64,000 nucleotides of DNA from Latilactobacillus sakei (GCA_002953655.1 CP025839.1:1302001-1366000); one strand, 5' to 3'; counted from the stretch's first letter, positions 26,145 to 34,912 are shown. Notes: a model not told the origin generated them from the letters alone. Translations and numbers: made by a program.

Positions 26145-26825
26145 TTAATACCAACCGTTTGCTAACCAGAAGCTCTTTGCGCCTTCCCATGAACCGTAAC
26201 GGCTTGTTACATATTGATCTGCAACGCGTTCTTGGTTACTTGCTGAGTAGTCACCATTTAAATATGAGCTTGATAATTGGTAACGACCAACGAATTGACC
26301 GTTACTTGCTGTGTATGAACCACCTGATTCTTTGTTGGCAATCCATTCTTTAGCTGAGTTAGTTGTTGAAGTTGTTGTGTTTGTTGTTGTCGTAGTAGTT
26401 GTTGTTTGTTGTTGTTTAACAACTGGCGTTGTTTGTACTGGTTGTTGAACAGGTTGTGTTTGTGTTGCTACTTTTTGAACAGGTTGTTGTGTTGCCACTG
26501 GTGCTTGAGTTGTTTGTTGTGTAGCAACTGGTGTTGCTGCTGGGGTTGTAGCAGGTGCTACTGTAACAGTTTGTGTTTCTTCATCAATTGTTAATGTTTC
26601 GCCCACATAGATTAAGTTCTTGTTAGCAATTTTATTGGCGTTAGCGATTTTTTCGATTAGGCTGCTGTTACCAGCAAATTTTTGTGAGATTGATGATAAT
26701 GTATCACCGCTGACAACCGTGTAGTTCGTAGCTGCATCGGCATGGCCGTTACTTGCGAATAAAAGACCTGCAGTTGCGGCAGTTGATAATGTAGCGCTGA
26801 ATAAAAGTGTTTTAAGTGATTTCAT
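26145..26825 (-). CDS. Secreted LysM-domain protein, Apf/transglycosylase-like (copy 2)
   Basis: 226 residues, identical to the copy at 21043 except Val for Ala in the linker (VQKVATQ versus VQKAATQ) and Leu for Met near the C-terminus (FWLANGWY versus FWMANGWY). Signal peptide, LysM domain, Thr/Gln/Pro linker and C-terminal Apf-like domain are all retained. No disruption is visible, so both copies should be functional. It lies just downstream of the kup gene on the same strand, with a terminator between. Confidence 0.9.
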   Translation of the reverse strand: MKSLKTLLFSATLSTAATAGLLFASNGHADAATNYTVVSGDTLSSISQKFAGNSSLIEKIANANKIANKNLIYVGETLTIDEETQTVTVAPATTPAATPVATQQTTQAPVATQQPVQKVATQTQPVQQPVQTTPVVKQQQTTTTTTTTNTTTSTTNSAKEWIANKESGGSYTASNGQFVGRYQLSSSYLNGDYSASNQERVADQYVTSRYGSWEGAKSFWLANGWY

Positions 26826-27024
26826 ATTGTGTGTTTATCTCCTTGTTGTTTCAAAAATTTAATGTCGTATTAATAACGTGACATTAATATACCATCTAAA
26901 AATCATTTGTAAGTATCAAACAAGTAACAATTGATGACAATCCTGTAACAAAACAACCGCTTAACGACCTAATCTGTAATATTCACCCTCATGATGACTG
27001 GTAATATAGGATTCTCACCCTAAT

Positions 27025-27055
27025 AAAAAAAACGACTTTTTAAGTCGTTTTTTTT
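27025..27055. terminator. Terminator of kup
   Basis: AAAAAACGACTT and AAGTCGTTTTTT arms, loop TTT, with long T-runs on both strands. Confidence 0.87.
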
Positions 27056-27064
27056 GCTTATTTT

Positions 27065-29107
27065 TTAAGATTCTTCTTGACGTCGTTTTAAATGGTACTT
27101 ATTGGTTGCTTTTTGGCGACCTAAAACTAATGGAATCCGTTCAACAAAGACGTCACTATACTCTAAACCAAACCACGATGCTGGTGTATCTGTAAACTTC
27201 TCTAACCATAATCGCATTTGCACAATCCCTTTATCCATTGCCCTAATTTGGGTTTCCGGCGATAAATCTTCTTGAATGATCACGAATGAAAAATCGCCGA
27301 CTTCACGATTTGGAATTGTCGTGTAATGTTGTGGTTGTGCTGGCAATTCGCCGTTATGGATCATTTCATGGATAATCTGACGAATAAAGATATTTACTTT
27401 TTGTTCCATTTTAAAACCTAAATACAACTGGACGCTAACAATATAATCTGTACCTAATGTATCAACCGTATACTCTGCAGTATAAGGTTCGTCTGTCACA
27501 TTCACAGCAACAAACCAATAAACCTGAGCGCGTTTAGGCCGTTTATCTAATATTGAATAGAGGATATTCTTTTTCACCATATTCTTACCCCGCGGTTCTG
27601 CTTGGGGTTTTGACAGATAAACTAAGTTTGTTGTATATAACGGTAATGACGTTTCGTCTCGTAAATCATGTAATTGCCGTTTATAGGCTAATAACGATAC
27701 TGTACTTGATTTAAAAGTATTGCTTTCCTTAATTGAATTGCTCCGATACCAAACAAACATGATAAACAAAATGACAAAAGCAATTAGGACTGTCACATAC
27801 CCACCATGCATAAATTTAGCAGCACTTGCGATAAAGAAAATCGTTTCAATTGCTCCAAAGAATAGTAATACGGTATAAGCTAAGAACCACCGCTTTTCGC
27901 GCCGACCTAAATAATGGAACAAAAGAATAGTCGTCATTAACATCGTAATCGTGATTGCTAAACCATAAGCTGCTTCCATATGGGCTGAATTCTTAAAGTA
28001 GAAAACAACTGCCAAACAAACTGCCCATAAAATCCAGTTTACAATTGAAATGTAAAGCTGCCCCTTCAACTTAGCGGGGTAATCAACTTTAATCCGTGGT
28101 AATAAGCGTAATTTGATTGCTTCAGAAACTAACGTATATGAGCCAGAAATCAATGCCTGCGATGCGATAATGGCAGCAATCGTTGCCAAAAGAATGGCTG
28201 GAATCTTCAATTGTGCAGGCATCGCTTCAAAAAATGGGTTAAAATCAGCCATATTTTGATAAGCGGCGACTTCCTTGTGTTGTAATAACCAAACACCTTG
28301 GCCAAAATAATTAAGCACTAAACAGGCCGCAATATATGGCCAACTACCATAAATATTGTGCCGACCAACATGGCCCATATCAGAATAGAGTGCTTCAGCC
28401 CCAGTAGTTGCCAGGAAAACACTCCCTAATATCAAAATCCCAACCTTATTTTCAGGACTAAATAAAAGATGCAATGCGTAATATGGATTCAATGCTTTGA
28501 GCATCGTTAAATCCCCCATTAAATTCACGACACCAATTGCACCAATAAAGGTGAACCAGATGAACATAATCGGCCCAAATGACTTACCAATTAAATCTGT
28601 TCCGAACTTCTGGATAAAAAAGAGTACCGATAAAATCGTCACGGTCAAAATAATGACTTCACGTTGATTAGACACAAAAATATTGCCATTTATTGGCAAT
28701 CCCTTCAATCCTTCAATCGCGGTTGTGACCGTCACAGCCGGCGTCAACATTCCATCCGCCAGTAATGTCGCCCCACCGATAATCGCTGGTATCACAAGCC
28801 ACTTAGCCTGTTTGCGGATTAATGTATATAATGCAAAAATCCCACCTTCACCGTTATTGTCGGCTCGCAGTGCAATCAACACATATTTAACCGTTGTCAT
28901 TAACATCAATGTCCAGAAAACAAGCGAGATACTTCCCACCACAAAGTCTTGGCTAATATTACGAATACCGCCATTACCTTCGACAATGGACTTCATCACA
29001 TACAAAGGTGACGTTCCGATATCGCCGTAGACAACGCCCATCGTAATTAACATGCCAGCAATTGACAATTTTTGCTGTGTTGTTTTCTTCTCTGTTGCCA
29101 ATTTCAT
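27065..29107 (-). CDS. kup: Kup-family potassium uptake transporter
   Basis: 680 residues with about twelve membrane helices and a C-terminal cytoplasmic domain of about 230 residues. The N-terminal family signature GVVYGDIGTSPLYVMKSI is clear, as are GGIFALYTLI and GAEALYSDMGHVG. Kup proteins move K+ (and Cs+) inward with protons. The ATG at 29107 has GGAAG upstream. It appears to be a single-gene unit. Together with the K+ channel at 16433 it gives the window two separate K+ pathways. Confidence 0.95.
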   Translation of the reverse strand: MKLATEKKTTQQKLSIAGMLITMGVVYGDIGTSPLYVMKSIVEGNGGIRNISQDFVVGSISLVFWTLMLMTTVKYVLIALRADNNGEGGIFALYTLIRKQAKWLVIPAIIGGATLLADGMLTPAVTVTTAIEGLKGLPINGNIFVSNQREVIILTVTILSVLFFIQKFGTDLIGKSFGPIMFIWFTFIGAIGVVNLMGDLTMLKALNPYYALHLLFSPENKVGILILGSVFLATTGAEALYSDMGHVGRHNIYGSWPYIAACLVLNYFGQGVWLLQHKEVAAYQNMADFNPFFEAMPAQLKIPAILLATIAAIIASQALISGSYTLVSEAIKLRLLPRIKVDYPAKLKGQLYISIVNWILWAVCLAVVFYFKNSAHMEAAYGLAITITMLMTTILLFHYLGRREKRWFLAYTVLLFFGAIETIFFIASAAKFMHGGYVTVLIAFVILFIMFVWYRSNSIKESNTFKSSTVSLLAYKRQLHDLRDETSLPLYTTNLVYLSKPQAEPRGKNMVKKNILYSILDKRPKRAQVYWFVAVNVTDEPYTAEYTVDTLGTDYIVSVQLYLGFKMEQKVNIFIRQIIHEMIHNGELPAQPQHYTTIPNREVGDFSFVIIQEDLSPETQIRAMDKGIVQMRLWLEKFTDTPASWFGLEYSDVFVERIPLVLGRQKATNKYHLKRRQEES

Positions 29108-29264
29108 CTTCTTACTTCCTTTACTTAGATATTAGCATTATCGTAGCTTGTTCTAAGCTGAATGTCTAGTTATATCTATAATTTCTAATGATTAGTCTCT
29201 CGCTTTATTAAAGATAGTATTTCATGCTATAATGGATGAACTGAAATAAAAGAGGTACATTAAT

Positions 29265-29438
29265 ATGAAAGATAAAGATCAAAAGAAACTCGAAATCGCT
29301 AAAAAGCAGTATAAAAAGCTAGCTAATCGTCCACTCGCTAAAGAACGTAAAAAAGCAGTTGGCACGTCTTCTATTTATCTGTTTGTTGTTGCTGCGATTA
29401 TCTTAATCGTCCTAGCTGTTTTTCTTAAACAGCGTTAA
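29265..29438 (+). CDS. Small membrane protein, 57 residues
   Basis: An ATG at 29265 preceded by AGAGG opens a 57-codon frame. The first 38 residues are highly charged (KDKDQKKLEIAKKQYKKL), and the rest is one hydrophobic helix (SIYLFVVAAIILIVLAVF) ending KQR. It is likely a single-pass protein with a cytoplasmic basic tail. An extended -10 TGCTATAAT lies upstream and a terminator follows 4 bases after the stop, so it is a complete transcription unit. No known function. Confidence 0.75.
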   Translation: MKDKDQKKLEIAKKQYKKLANRPLAKERKKAVGTSSIYLFVVAAIILIVLAVFLKQR

Positions 29439-29441
29439 AGC

Positions 29442-29470
29442 AAAAAAGGTTGCGAAAGCAACCTTTTTTT
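29442..29470 (+). terminator. Terminator of the 57-residue gene
   Basis: AAAAAAGGTTGC-GAAA-GCAACCTTTTTT, a textbook GNRA-loop terminator. Confidence 0.92.
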
Positions 29471-29570
29471 GATTGAATGTTTTTTATTTACCGTCTATAA
29501 TGAAGAGGTTAAATATTTTAACTTAACTTTCTACCAAAAACACGAACATTATCTCAGAAAGGCGGCTCTT

Positions 29571-30050
29571 ATGTCCACCAATAAAAAAATCTATCTCGCA
29601 GGTCCTTTTTTCAGTCCTGAACAAATAACTAGACTAGATCAAATTGCAACTTTACTAGCCAAGAATCCAACCGTGGCAACTGAAAATATTTTCCGCCCCA
29701 ATGAACATAGTTATTCAGATGCCGAATTCGGGACTTTCGAATGGCAAACTGCCACTTTTGGCTTTGACATTCGCCAAATTGACCAGGCTGATCTCGTTTT
29801 AGCAGTCTTAGATTATCAAACCGAACTGGGTCAATTTGAACCTGATTCTGGTACTATGTGGGAATGTGGCTATGCTTTTGCCCACAACAAGCCGGTTATT
29901 TTAGTTCGTTACAAAGATGATTTACCAATTAATTTAATGTTATCTGGTAGTGCAACCGCCATTTTCAATGGCGAAGCAGATCTTGCTAATTTAGCAACTT
30001 ACGATTTTAACACCCTTCAAACAAAATACGTTGCAACTAAAATTTATTAA
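29571..30050 (+). CDS. Nucleoside 2-deoxyribosyltransferase
   Basis: Transfers 2'-deoxyribose between nucleobases, a salvage enzyme typical of lactobacilli. 159 residues, the family length. Start MSTNKKIYLAGPFF at the ATG at 29571, with AGAAAGGCGG upstream. Conserved segments: YLAGPFFSPEQ, ADLVLAVLDY, and the active-site region SGTMWECGYAFAHNKPVI with the catalytic Glu. It could be of the NDT (class II) or purine-only type; I cannot separate them. Confidence 0.92.
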   Translation: MSTNKKIYLAGPFFSPEQITRLDQIATLLAKNPTVATENIFRPNEHSYSDAEFGTFEWQTATFGFDIRQIDQADLVLAVLDYQTELGQFEPDSGTMWECGYAFAHNKPVILVRYKDDLPINLMLSGSATAIFNGEADLANLATYDFNTLQTKYVATKIY

Positions 30051-30053
30051 TCA

Positions 30054-30099
30054 AAAAATGTCTCGCTAAACCATTCTTGGTCTAACGAGACATTTTTTT
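30054..30099. terminator. Bidirectional terminator
   Basis: AAATGTCTCG(C)T and A(A)CGAGACATTT arms, T-runs on both sides, between two convergent genes. Confidence 0.87.
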
Positions 30100-30101
30100 A
30101 A

Positions 30102-31475
30102 TTAAAAGCCATTATTCTCTGATAATTGACGATACCAATGACCACTTTTTTTCATCGTCCGTTGGGCATTATGTTCTAAATCAACCCGGAAGAAACCATA
30201 ACGATTTTTAAACCCATTTAACCAAGACCAACAATCATTAAACGTCCAAGTATGGTAGCCAAAACAACTACTACCGTCCGTGATGGCACGCTGTAGTTGG
30301 CGTAAATGCTCCTCCATGAACTCAATCCGATAATCATCTTGAATCTCACCGTCGGCAGCCATAAAACACTCCTCGTCTGCAACACCCATGCCATTTTCAG
30401 AAACATACCACGGAATATTTTGGTAGTCGTTTTTCATCATCATCGCCACATCATATAAGGCTTCTGGATAGATTTCCCAGCCACGATAAGGATTAATCCG
30501 CCGTTCTGGCCAGACATAGTTCGTATAGAGATCATCAGTCGTCAGAGCCGGAAAGTGCGGATTAGTTGGTGCTTGTACTCGCAATGGTTGGTAATAATTA
30601 ACCCCAATGAAATCAACGCGGTTAGCCGCTAATAAATCTTGGTCTCTGGCTTCAGTAACCGGTGTTAACTGATGTTCTGCCAGGAGCGTTATCAAAGCAG
30701 ACGGTACTTGGCCTAGCACTGTTGGTTCCAAGAAACTTTTAGCCAAAAGCAAATCCGCTTTTTCTTTAGCTGCAAGATCTTCTGGTGAATCACTCTTGGC
30801 ATAGGCCGGTGTAATATTAAGAATAATCCCAATTTGACCGTCTGGTTTCACTTTTCTAAATTCAGCAACTGCCGCAGCATGGGCTAATAATGTATGGTAG
30901 CCTACTTGAACAGCCTTCTTAAAATCAACGATGTCTGGATAATGATAGCCTGTTAAATAACCACATTCAATATGAACGATTGGTTCATTGAAAGTCGTCC
31001 AACGATCCACTAAATCACCAAACAATTCAAATGCTGTTTTGGCATAGCGTGCAAAGGCAACTACTGATTCACGGCTTTCCCAACCACCTTTTTCCATTAA
31101 CCACCAAGGCATATCAAAATGAAATAAATTAATAATGGGCGTAATATTGGCCGCCTTTAGCCGTTTAAAATAATCACGATAAAATACCACAGCTTCAGGA
31201 TTAACATGTTCACCATCCGGCATCAAGCGCGTCCAGGCAATGGAGGTCCGAAATGAATTCAAACCGATTCTTTGCATGTTAGTGACATCTTCTTTATACA
31301 GTCTATAGGTATCACTAGCAGAATTGGGGCCTTGATGCTCATTAAATTTTTCAGGATGCATTTCGAACCATTTATCCCATGTCGAAGCTGATTTACCGTA
31401 GTTAAGCGCGTAGCCTTCAGATTGTGGTGCTGATGTGGCTGCACCCCACATAAAATATTCTGGAAATTTGATCAT
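30102..31475 (-). CDS. Glycoside hydrolase family 1 (6-phospho-beta-glucosidase or beta-glucosidase)
   Basis: 457 residues with the GH1 barrel. The acid/base Glu is in TTFNEPIVHIE near residue 167, and the nucleophile in YVSENGMG near 360. The phosphate-binding triad of the 6-phospho type is only partly matched in the C-terminal SWLNGFKNRYGFF: the Ser and Tyr positions fit, but the Lys seems shifted by one. So the sugar may be phosphorylated or free. A perfect cre site lies 107 bp upstream. No PTS gene is adjacent. Confidence 0.88.
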   Translation of the reverse strand: MIKFPEYFMWGAATSAPQSEGYALNYGKSASTWDKWFEMHPEKFNEHQGPNSASDTYRLYKEDVTNMQRIGLNSFRTSIAWTRLMPDGEHVNPEAVVFYRDYFKRLKAANITPIINLFHFDMPWWLMEKGGWESRESVVAFARYAKTAFELFGDLVDRWTTFNEPIVHIECGYLTGYHYPDIVDFKKAVQVGYHTLLAHAAAVAEFRKVKPDGQIGIILNITPAYAKSDSPEDLAAKEKADLLLAKSFLEPTVLGQVPSALITLLAEHQLTPVTEARDQDLLAANRVDFIGVNYYQPLRVQAPTNPHFPALTTDDLYTNYVWPERRINPYRGWEIYPEALYDVAMMMKNDYQNIPWYVSENGMGVADEECFMAADGEIQDDYRIEFMEEHLRQLQRAITDGSSCFGYHTWTFNDCWSWLNGFKNRYGFFRVDLEHNAQRTMKKSGHWYRQLSENNGF

Positions 31476-31581
31476 TGACTCTTCTCCTTTAAAATGTAAT
31501 CGGCATCATTTGTTATAACTTTATTGTAGCATGCCTTGTTTTAAGTTTCACTAGATAGCCCTAAGTTGATTAACCACTATT

Positions 31582-31595
31582 TGTAATCGCTATCA
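31582..31595. promoter_or_regulatory. cre site (CcpA) upstream of the GH1 gene
   Basis: TGTAATCGCTATCA matches the CcpA consensus TGWAANCGNTNWCA at every position. It lies 107 bp before the GH1 start, so the glycosidase is probably under carbon catabolite control. Confidence 0.75.
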
Positions 31596-31653
31596 AAACG
31601 CCTAATTACTTTTTATCATTATTTTTTATACATTTTTTATGTTTTATGCGTAA

Positions 31654-31789
31654 TTTACTTTAAATTTAGTAGTATTTATGATATATTTTAGCAGGAATGA
31701 TTAATACTCCCCCAAGTAAGATCATTTCGATACTCATAAGATACCCGATTTACTCTCTTCCCCAATTAGAGTTTAAGTCGGGTATTTTT
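31654..31789 (+). ncRNA. Candidate small RNA with C-rich loop, promoter to terminator
   Basis: No gene fits in this 350-base gap (31476-31825), yet a plus-strand terminator (ATACCCGA...TCGGGTAT then TTTTT, 31741-31789) has no upstream plus-strand gene. A promoter-like TTTACT (31654), 17-bp spacer and TATGAT (31677) would start an RNA of about 100 bases near 31689. It carries ACTCCCCC and, in the terminator loop, TTCCCC. These are single-stranded C-rich stretches as in anti-SD small RNAs such as RsaE or FsrA. Inferred, not proven. Confidence 0.5.
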
Positions 31790-31796
31790 GTGTAAA

Positions 31797-31821
31797 AAAA
31801 ATAGCCCTCACGGACTATTTG
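31797..31821 (-). terminator. Terminator of the glycerol facilitator gene
   Basis: Minus strand AAATAGTCC-GTGAG-GGCTATTT followed by a T-run. Confidence 0.7.
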
Positions 31822-31825
31822 TTAA

Positions 31826-32545
31826 TTATGCAAAAATAAATTGATAGATTCCTGCACCACAGATTGCGCCGATAATTGGTGCAACGACTGGTACCCAAGC
31901 ATAACTCCATTGTGAGTCACCTTTGTTCTTAAGTGGTGTCAACATGTGCACCAAACGTGGGCCTAAATCACGAGCTGGGTTCAAAGCAGGACCAGTTGGG
32001 CCACCTAATGAAGCAACCAATGTCATAACTAATAAACCAACAACGATGTGTCCGGCAGCGCCAAACTTACCAGCACCAATTGCTAAAGCACCGAAAACTA
32101 AGATAAGTGTCCCGAGGAATTCATTTACAAAACCATTCATACGGCTATGAGCAGCATCAATTGTAACGAATGAGCCTAAAATACCTTCTTGGTTTGTTGT
32201 ACGATCATAATATGGTTTGTAAGCTGCAACCAATAATAATTGACCAACCATTGCGCCTAAGAATTGAACAATGATATATGGTAAGACATTTTCCCATGGG
32301 AATAAGCCCATCACTGCAAAACTCAATGTCACAGCTGGATTAAGATGATTACCAGAAATGCTACCAAACATAACGGCGGGAATCATAACCCCACATCCAT
32401 ATCCAAAAGCGATTAAGAACCAATCACTACTAAAACCTTTTGTTCCCTTTAATTCAACGTTGGCTACTGCCCCGTTACCAAAAATAATCATAATTGCAGT
32501 TCCAATAAATTCGGCAGCCAAACGGGTTGTCAAAGAAGCATCCAC
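31826..32545 (-). CDS. Aquaporin/glycerol facilitator family protein
   Basis: 239 residues with six membrane helices and two half-helix pore motifs: GNHLNPAVTLSF (about 65-76) and GPALNPARDLGPR (about 185-197). The Asp in NPARD is characteristic of aquaglyceroporins, so glycerol, dihydroxyacetone or lactic acid is more likely than water alone. The start ATG at 32545 has AGGAGG upstream. An inverted repeat lies 33 bp before the start. Single gene. Confidence 0.93.
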   Translation of the reverse strand: MDASLTTRLAAEFIGTAIMIIFGNGAVANVELKGTKGFSSDWFLIAFGYGCGVMIPAVMFGSISGNHLNPAVTLSFAVMGLFPWENVLPYIIVQFLGAMVGQLLLVAAYKPYYDRTTNQEGILGSFVTIDAAHSRMNGFVNEFLGTLILVFGALAIGAGKFGAAGHIVVGLLVMTLVASLGGPTGPALNPARDLGPRLVHMLTPLKNKGDSQWSYAWVPVVAPIIGAICGAGIYQFIFA

Positions 32546-32577
32546 TACTATTTCCTCCTAATGTTAACATAAGTATA

Positions 32578-32596
32578 TATCACATGATACGTGATA
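32578..32596. promoter_or_regulatory. Inverted repeat upstream of the glycerol facilitator
   Basis: TATCAC at 32578-32583 and GTGATA at 32591-32596, separated by 7 bp. A possible operator or -10 region symmetry; the binding protein is unknown. Confidence 0.4.
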
Positions 32597-32761
32597 ATTT
32601 TCAGAAAAACAATTAGCTTTTCTAATTAAAGCCCTTTTATGAAAAAATTTGTCCTTTTTTCACATTATTCTATTAAAAATAACTTGCTTAAATTGTGTAA
32701 AATGGGATAATATTCATTGGTTAACCATGTTAACGCTGATTATCTAATTGGAGGTCACTTT

Positions 32762-33436
32762 ATGAACTTAATGTTAGCCGTTATTCTCTATTTCGGCTTA
32801 GCCATCTTTGGATTGGGCTTATTACTACTCTTGTTCCTTCTTATCTTTAAAAAAAGCATTAAAGCCGCGTTGATTATTGCCTTAATCGGGTTGCTTGTTG
32901 CGGCCGCACCGGTTGGTTATCAATACTACCTCTCCCAAAAAGCCGCGCATGAAGCACAAGTTAAACTTGAAAAACGTGAGAAAAGCTTTAATAAACATGA
33001 ACGTCAATTTTTAAAACATATCAAGCAAGCAACAGCTTCCACAGAATATGTTGCCCAAAAATACACTGCTACTTGGGAAACACTGATTAAAGACGGTTCC
33101 GTTACAATCGGTGATTCAACTTATACTGATAACGAAAATGCAATCGCTGGTGAAGGGCGTCGTCTAGTTGCTAAGGGCAAGCTTGATGATGCTGATAATT
33201 ATTACGCTATTGCCCAAACCGATTATGAAAGCATGAAAGACTATAAGACAAGTCATAACAAAGAACGGCTTGTCTACGCTAAAAACGTTTTGGAAAAGAC
33301 TAATGCTTTTATCTTAGCTGCAACGCGTCCTAACAGTACGTATCAAGATTACGCAGATGATATCTATAAAACAAATAAAAGTCATGTCCGTGCGATTGAT
33401 CAGTTAAAAAATGCCCGTTCAACCGCTATTAATTAG
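32762..33436 (+). CDS. Membrane-anchored protein of unknown function
   Basis: 224 residues. Two N-terminal membrane helices (residues about 4-28 and 33-52) are followed by a charged, helical extracytoplasmic-type domain of about 165 residues with no cysteines. The repeated YAIAQTDYESMKDYK-like helices are not a recognised domain. The ATG at 32762 follows GGAGGTCACTTT. It ends before a strong hairpin, so it is monocistronic. Confidence 0.72.
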   Translation: MNLMLAVILYFGLAIFGLGLLLLLFLLIFKKSIKAALIIALIGLLVAAAPVGYQYYLSQKAAHEAQVKLEKREKSFNKHERQFLKHIKQATASTEYVAQKYTATWETLIKDGSVTIGDSTYTDNENAIAGEGRRLVAKGKLDDADNYYAIAQTDYESMKDYKTSHNKERLVYAKNVLEKTNAFILAATRPNSTYQDYADDIYKTNKSHVRAIDQLKNARSTAIN

Positions 33437-33486
33437 CGAAACTAAAATATCATTTTTCAATTAGGTGCCAACAGTTTACGCCATTC

Positions 33487-33516
33487 AAATAAAATGCTGG
33501 GGAGCATTTTATTTTT
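33487..33516 (+). terminator. Terminator after the membrane-anchored protein gene
   Basis: AAATAAAATGCT-GGGG-AGCATTTTATTT, 12 perfect base pairs, followed by T-rich sequence. Confidence 0.87.
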
Positions 33517-33558
33517 GAAACTATGGTTAACCCCATTACATTTTGGAGGGTAAAAAAA

Positions 33559-34251
33559 ATGCGTCGAATAACACTAGTTAGTTTATTAGCAAGTCTTCTT
33601 TTACTACTTACCGCCTGCGGAAACCCCGTAGCGGTTAAGCTTCATGAAAATGGGAGCGGGTTCAATGCAACCGTGACCGGTAAAACCAAGCAAAAACGGG
33701 TGTACTGGCAAATTGGCGATCAAACCCATTCAGTCAAAGTGACTGATGGGACTTTTGAAGTTGATATTCCCTACAAAGCCAAAGAATATCGTGTCACATT
33801 TGCCGATAACGAACAGCTTAATAATCCAACATACTTGCAAGGTCCTGCTGCAACACCTATTACAAAATGGTCTACTTTCATCGCACGTTACAATCCTTTA
33901 GCACGCCAAAAAAATTTAGGCGTTTTTGATGCTAAAGCGATTGAAGGTATTCGTTCGGATCAAATTGATGATCATAATGTTATCTCTATCAATGCTAGTG
34001 ATGGACAAATCTTAGGGATTTCCGTTAAATCGCTAGATGCGAAGAACAACCTTGTCTTTAAAAACTATTTGGAATCTTTCACCGCTAGCCTGGGCACCGA
34101 CAACAAGCAAGTTACAACGCTTGTAAAGCAGTCCTTCAACCGTCCCAATAAACTTTTACAATTAACAACTAAAAAGATTCGCTATTCAATCATTACAACC
34201 ACTAATCAGAAACATAAAATGACACAACTTGCCATTACGCACGTTGAATAG
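33559..34251 (+). CDS. Lipoprotein of unknown function
   Basis: 230 residues. Lipobox LLTAC at residues about 16-20, after a hydrophobic core (LVSLLASLLLLL). The mature part starts with a beta-rich segment (FNATVTGKTKQKRVYWQIG) resembling an Ig-like or similar fold, then a helical part. No enzyme motif. The ATG at 33559 has TTGGAGGG upstream; the longer open frame starts without an RBS. It is followed by a terminator. Confidence 0.78.
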   Translation: MRRITLVSLLASLLLLLTACGNPVAVKLHENGSGFNATVTGKTKQKRVYWQIGDQTHSVKVTDGTFEVDIPYKAKEYRVTFADNEQLNNPTYLQGPAATPITKWSTFIARYNPLARQKNLGVFDAKAIEGIRSDQIDDHNVISINASDGQILGISVKSLDAKNNLVFKNYLESFTASLGTDNKQVTTLVKQSFNRPNKLLQLTTKKIRYSIITTTNQKHKMTQLAITHVE

Positions 34252-34256
34252 GGCAA

Positions 34257-34296
34257 TAAAAAAGACCTGAAGCTGACAATCTTCAGGTCTTTTTTA
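34257..34296 (+). terminator. Terminator of the lipoprotein gene
   Basis: AAAGACCTGAAG and CTTCAGGTCTTT arms around CTGACAAT, with T-run. Confidence 0.9.
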
Positions 34297-34477
34297 TTTA
34301 ATTAAATTATATAAGTAGTTTTTAATTTCGGGAGAAATTATTCACAAGTTCAGTATAACCCATCGCCATAATTACGTAAACGATCGGTCAAGCACAACTT
34401 AATACCACCAAATCAAATTAGCAGAAAAAGCTAATCCATTATGTTATATTTAAGTTATTAAGAAGGAGGTTTTTATC

Positions 34478-34912
34478 ATGTTAGAATATCATAATATTTT
34501 AGTTGGATTAGACGGTTCAGAATTAGCTGATAAGGCGCTTAAACAAGCGATCGAAGTGGCTAAACGTAATCATGCCAAACTTTTTATTGCTCAGATTATT
34601 CCAGATGAAGTCTCTGTCAGCACAAGCATCACATATCCCGCTTCTTCTCTAGAGGCCGAACGAAAATCAACGAAGCTCTACTTAGAAGAAAAAGCCAAGG
34701 AAGCCAAGGATCAAGGCGTTGCAGACGTCCAAACCATTTTCAAGGTTGGTTCACCCCGCCGTGAATTAGCCATCACTATCCCACAAGAAGCCGATATTGA
34801 TTTAACCATTGTCGGGGTTAGTGGTAAAGGTGCTATTGAACGATTGCTCATTGGTTCAGTGGCCCAATTTATCAGTATTCATTCGACCACAAATGTCTTG
34901 TTGGTTAAATAA
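34478..34912 (+). CDS. Universal stress protein (UspA family)
   Basis: 144 residues, single Usp domain. The N-terminal NILVGLDGSELADKALKQA and the C-terminal ATP-binding loop GVSGKGAIERLLIGSVAQF (G-2x-G-9x-G-S) are both intact, so it is the ATP-binding type. AAGGAGG precedes the ATG at 34478. Upstream, 34297-34477 has no gene; some lactic acid bacteria carry a structured leader before usp genes, but I could not confirm one here. Confidence 0.92.
   Translation: MLEYHNILVGLDGSELADKALKQAIEVAKRNHAKLFIAQIIPDEVSVSTSITYPASSLEAERKSTKLYLEEKAKEAKDQGVADVQTIFKVGSPRRELAITIPQEADIDLTIVGVSGKGAIERLLIGSVAQFISIHSTTNVLLVK

Larger units (their letters stand above)
26095..27013. repeat. Direct repeat copy 2 (about 919 bp)
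   Basis: Same orientation as 20993-21911. Holds the second LysM gene with its terminator and upstream region. Differences seen are mostly single bases, for example in the upstream TCTAGAAAT/TCTAAAAAT and AATGGCC/AACGACC segments. Confidence 0.95.

Noticed and set aside
20991-27013. Insertion sequence or transposon as the source of the repeats
   Set aside because: No transposase, no terminal inverted repeats and no target-site duplication were visible; the repeats are a coding gene with its leader.
29108-29264. Cyclic-di-AMP (ydaO) riboswitch before kup
   Set aside because: The region is only about 157 bases, shared with a divergent small gene, and the conserved ydaO segments are not present.
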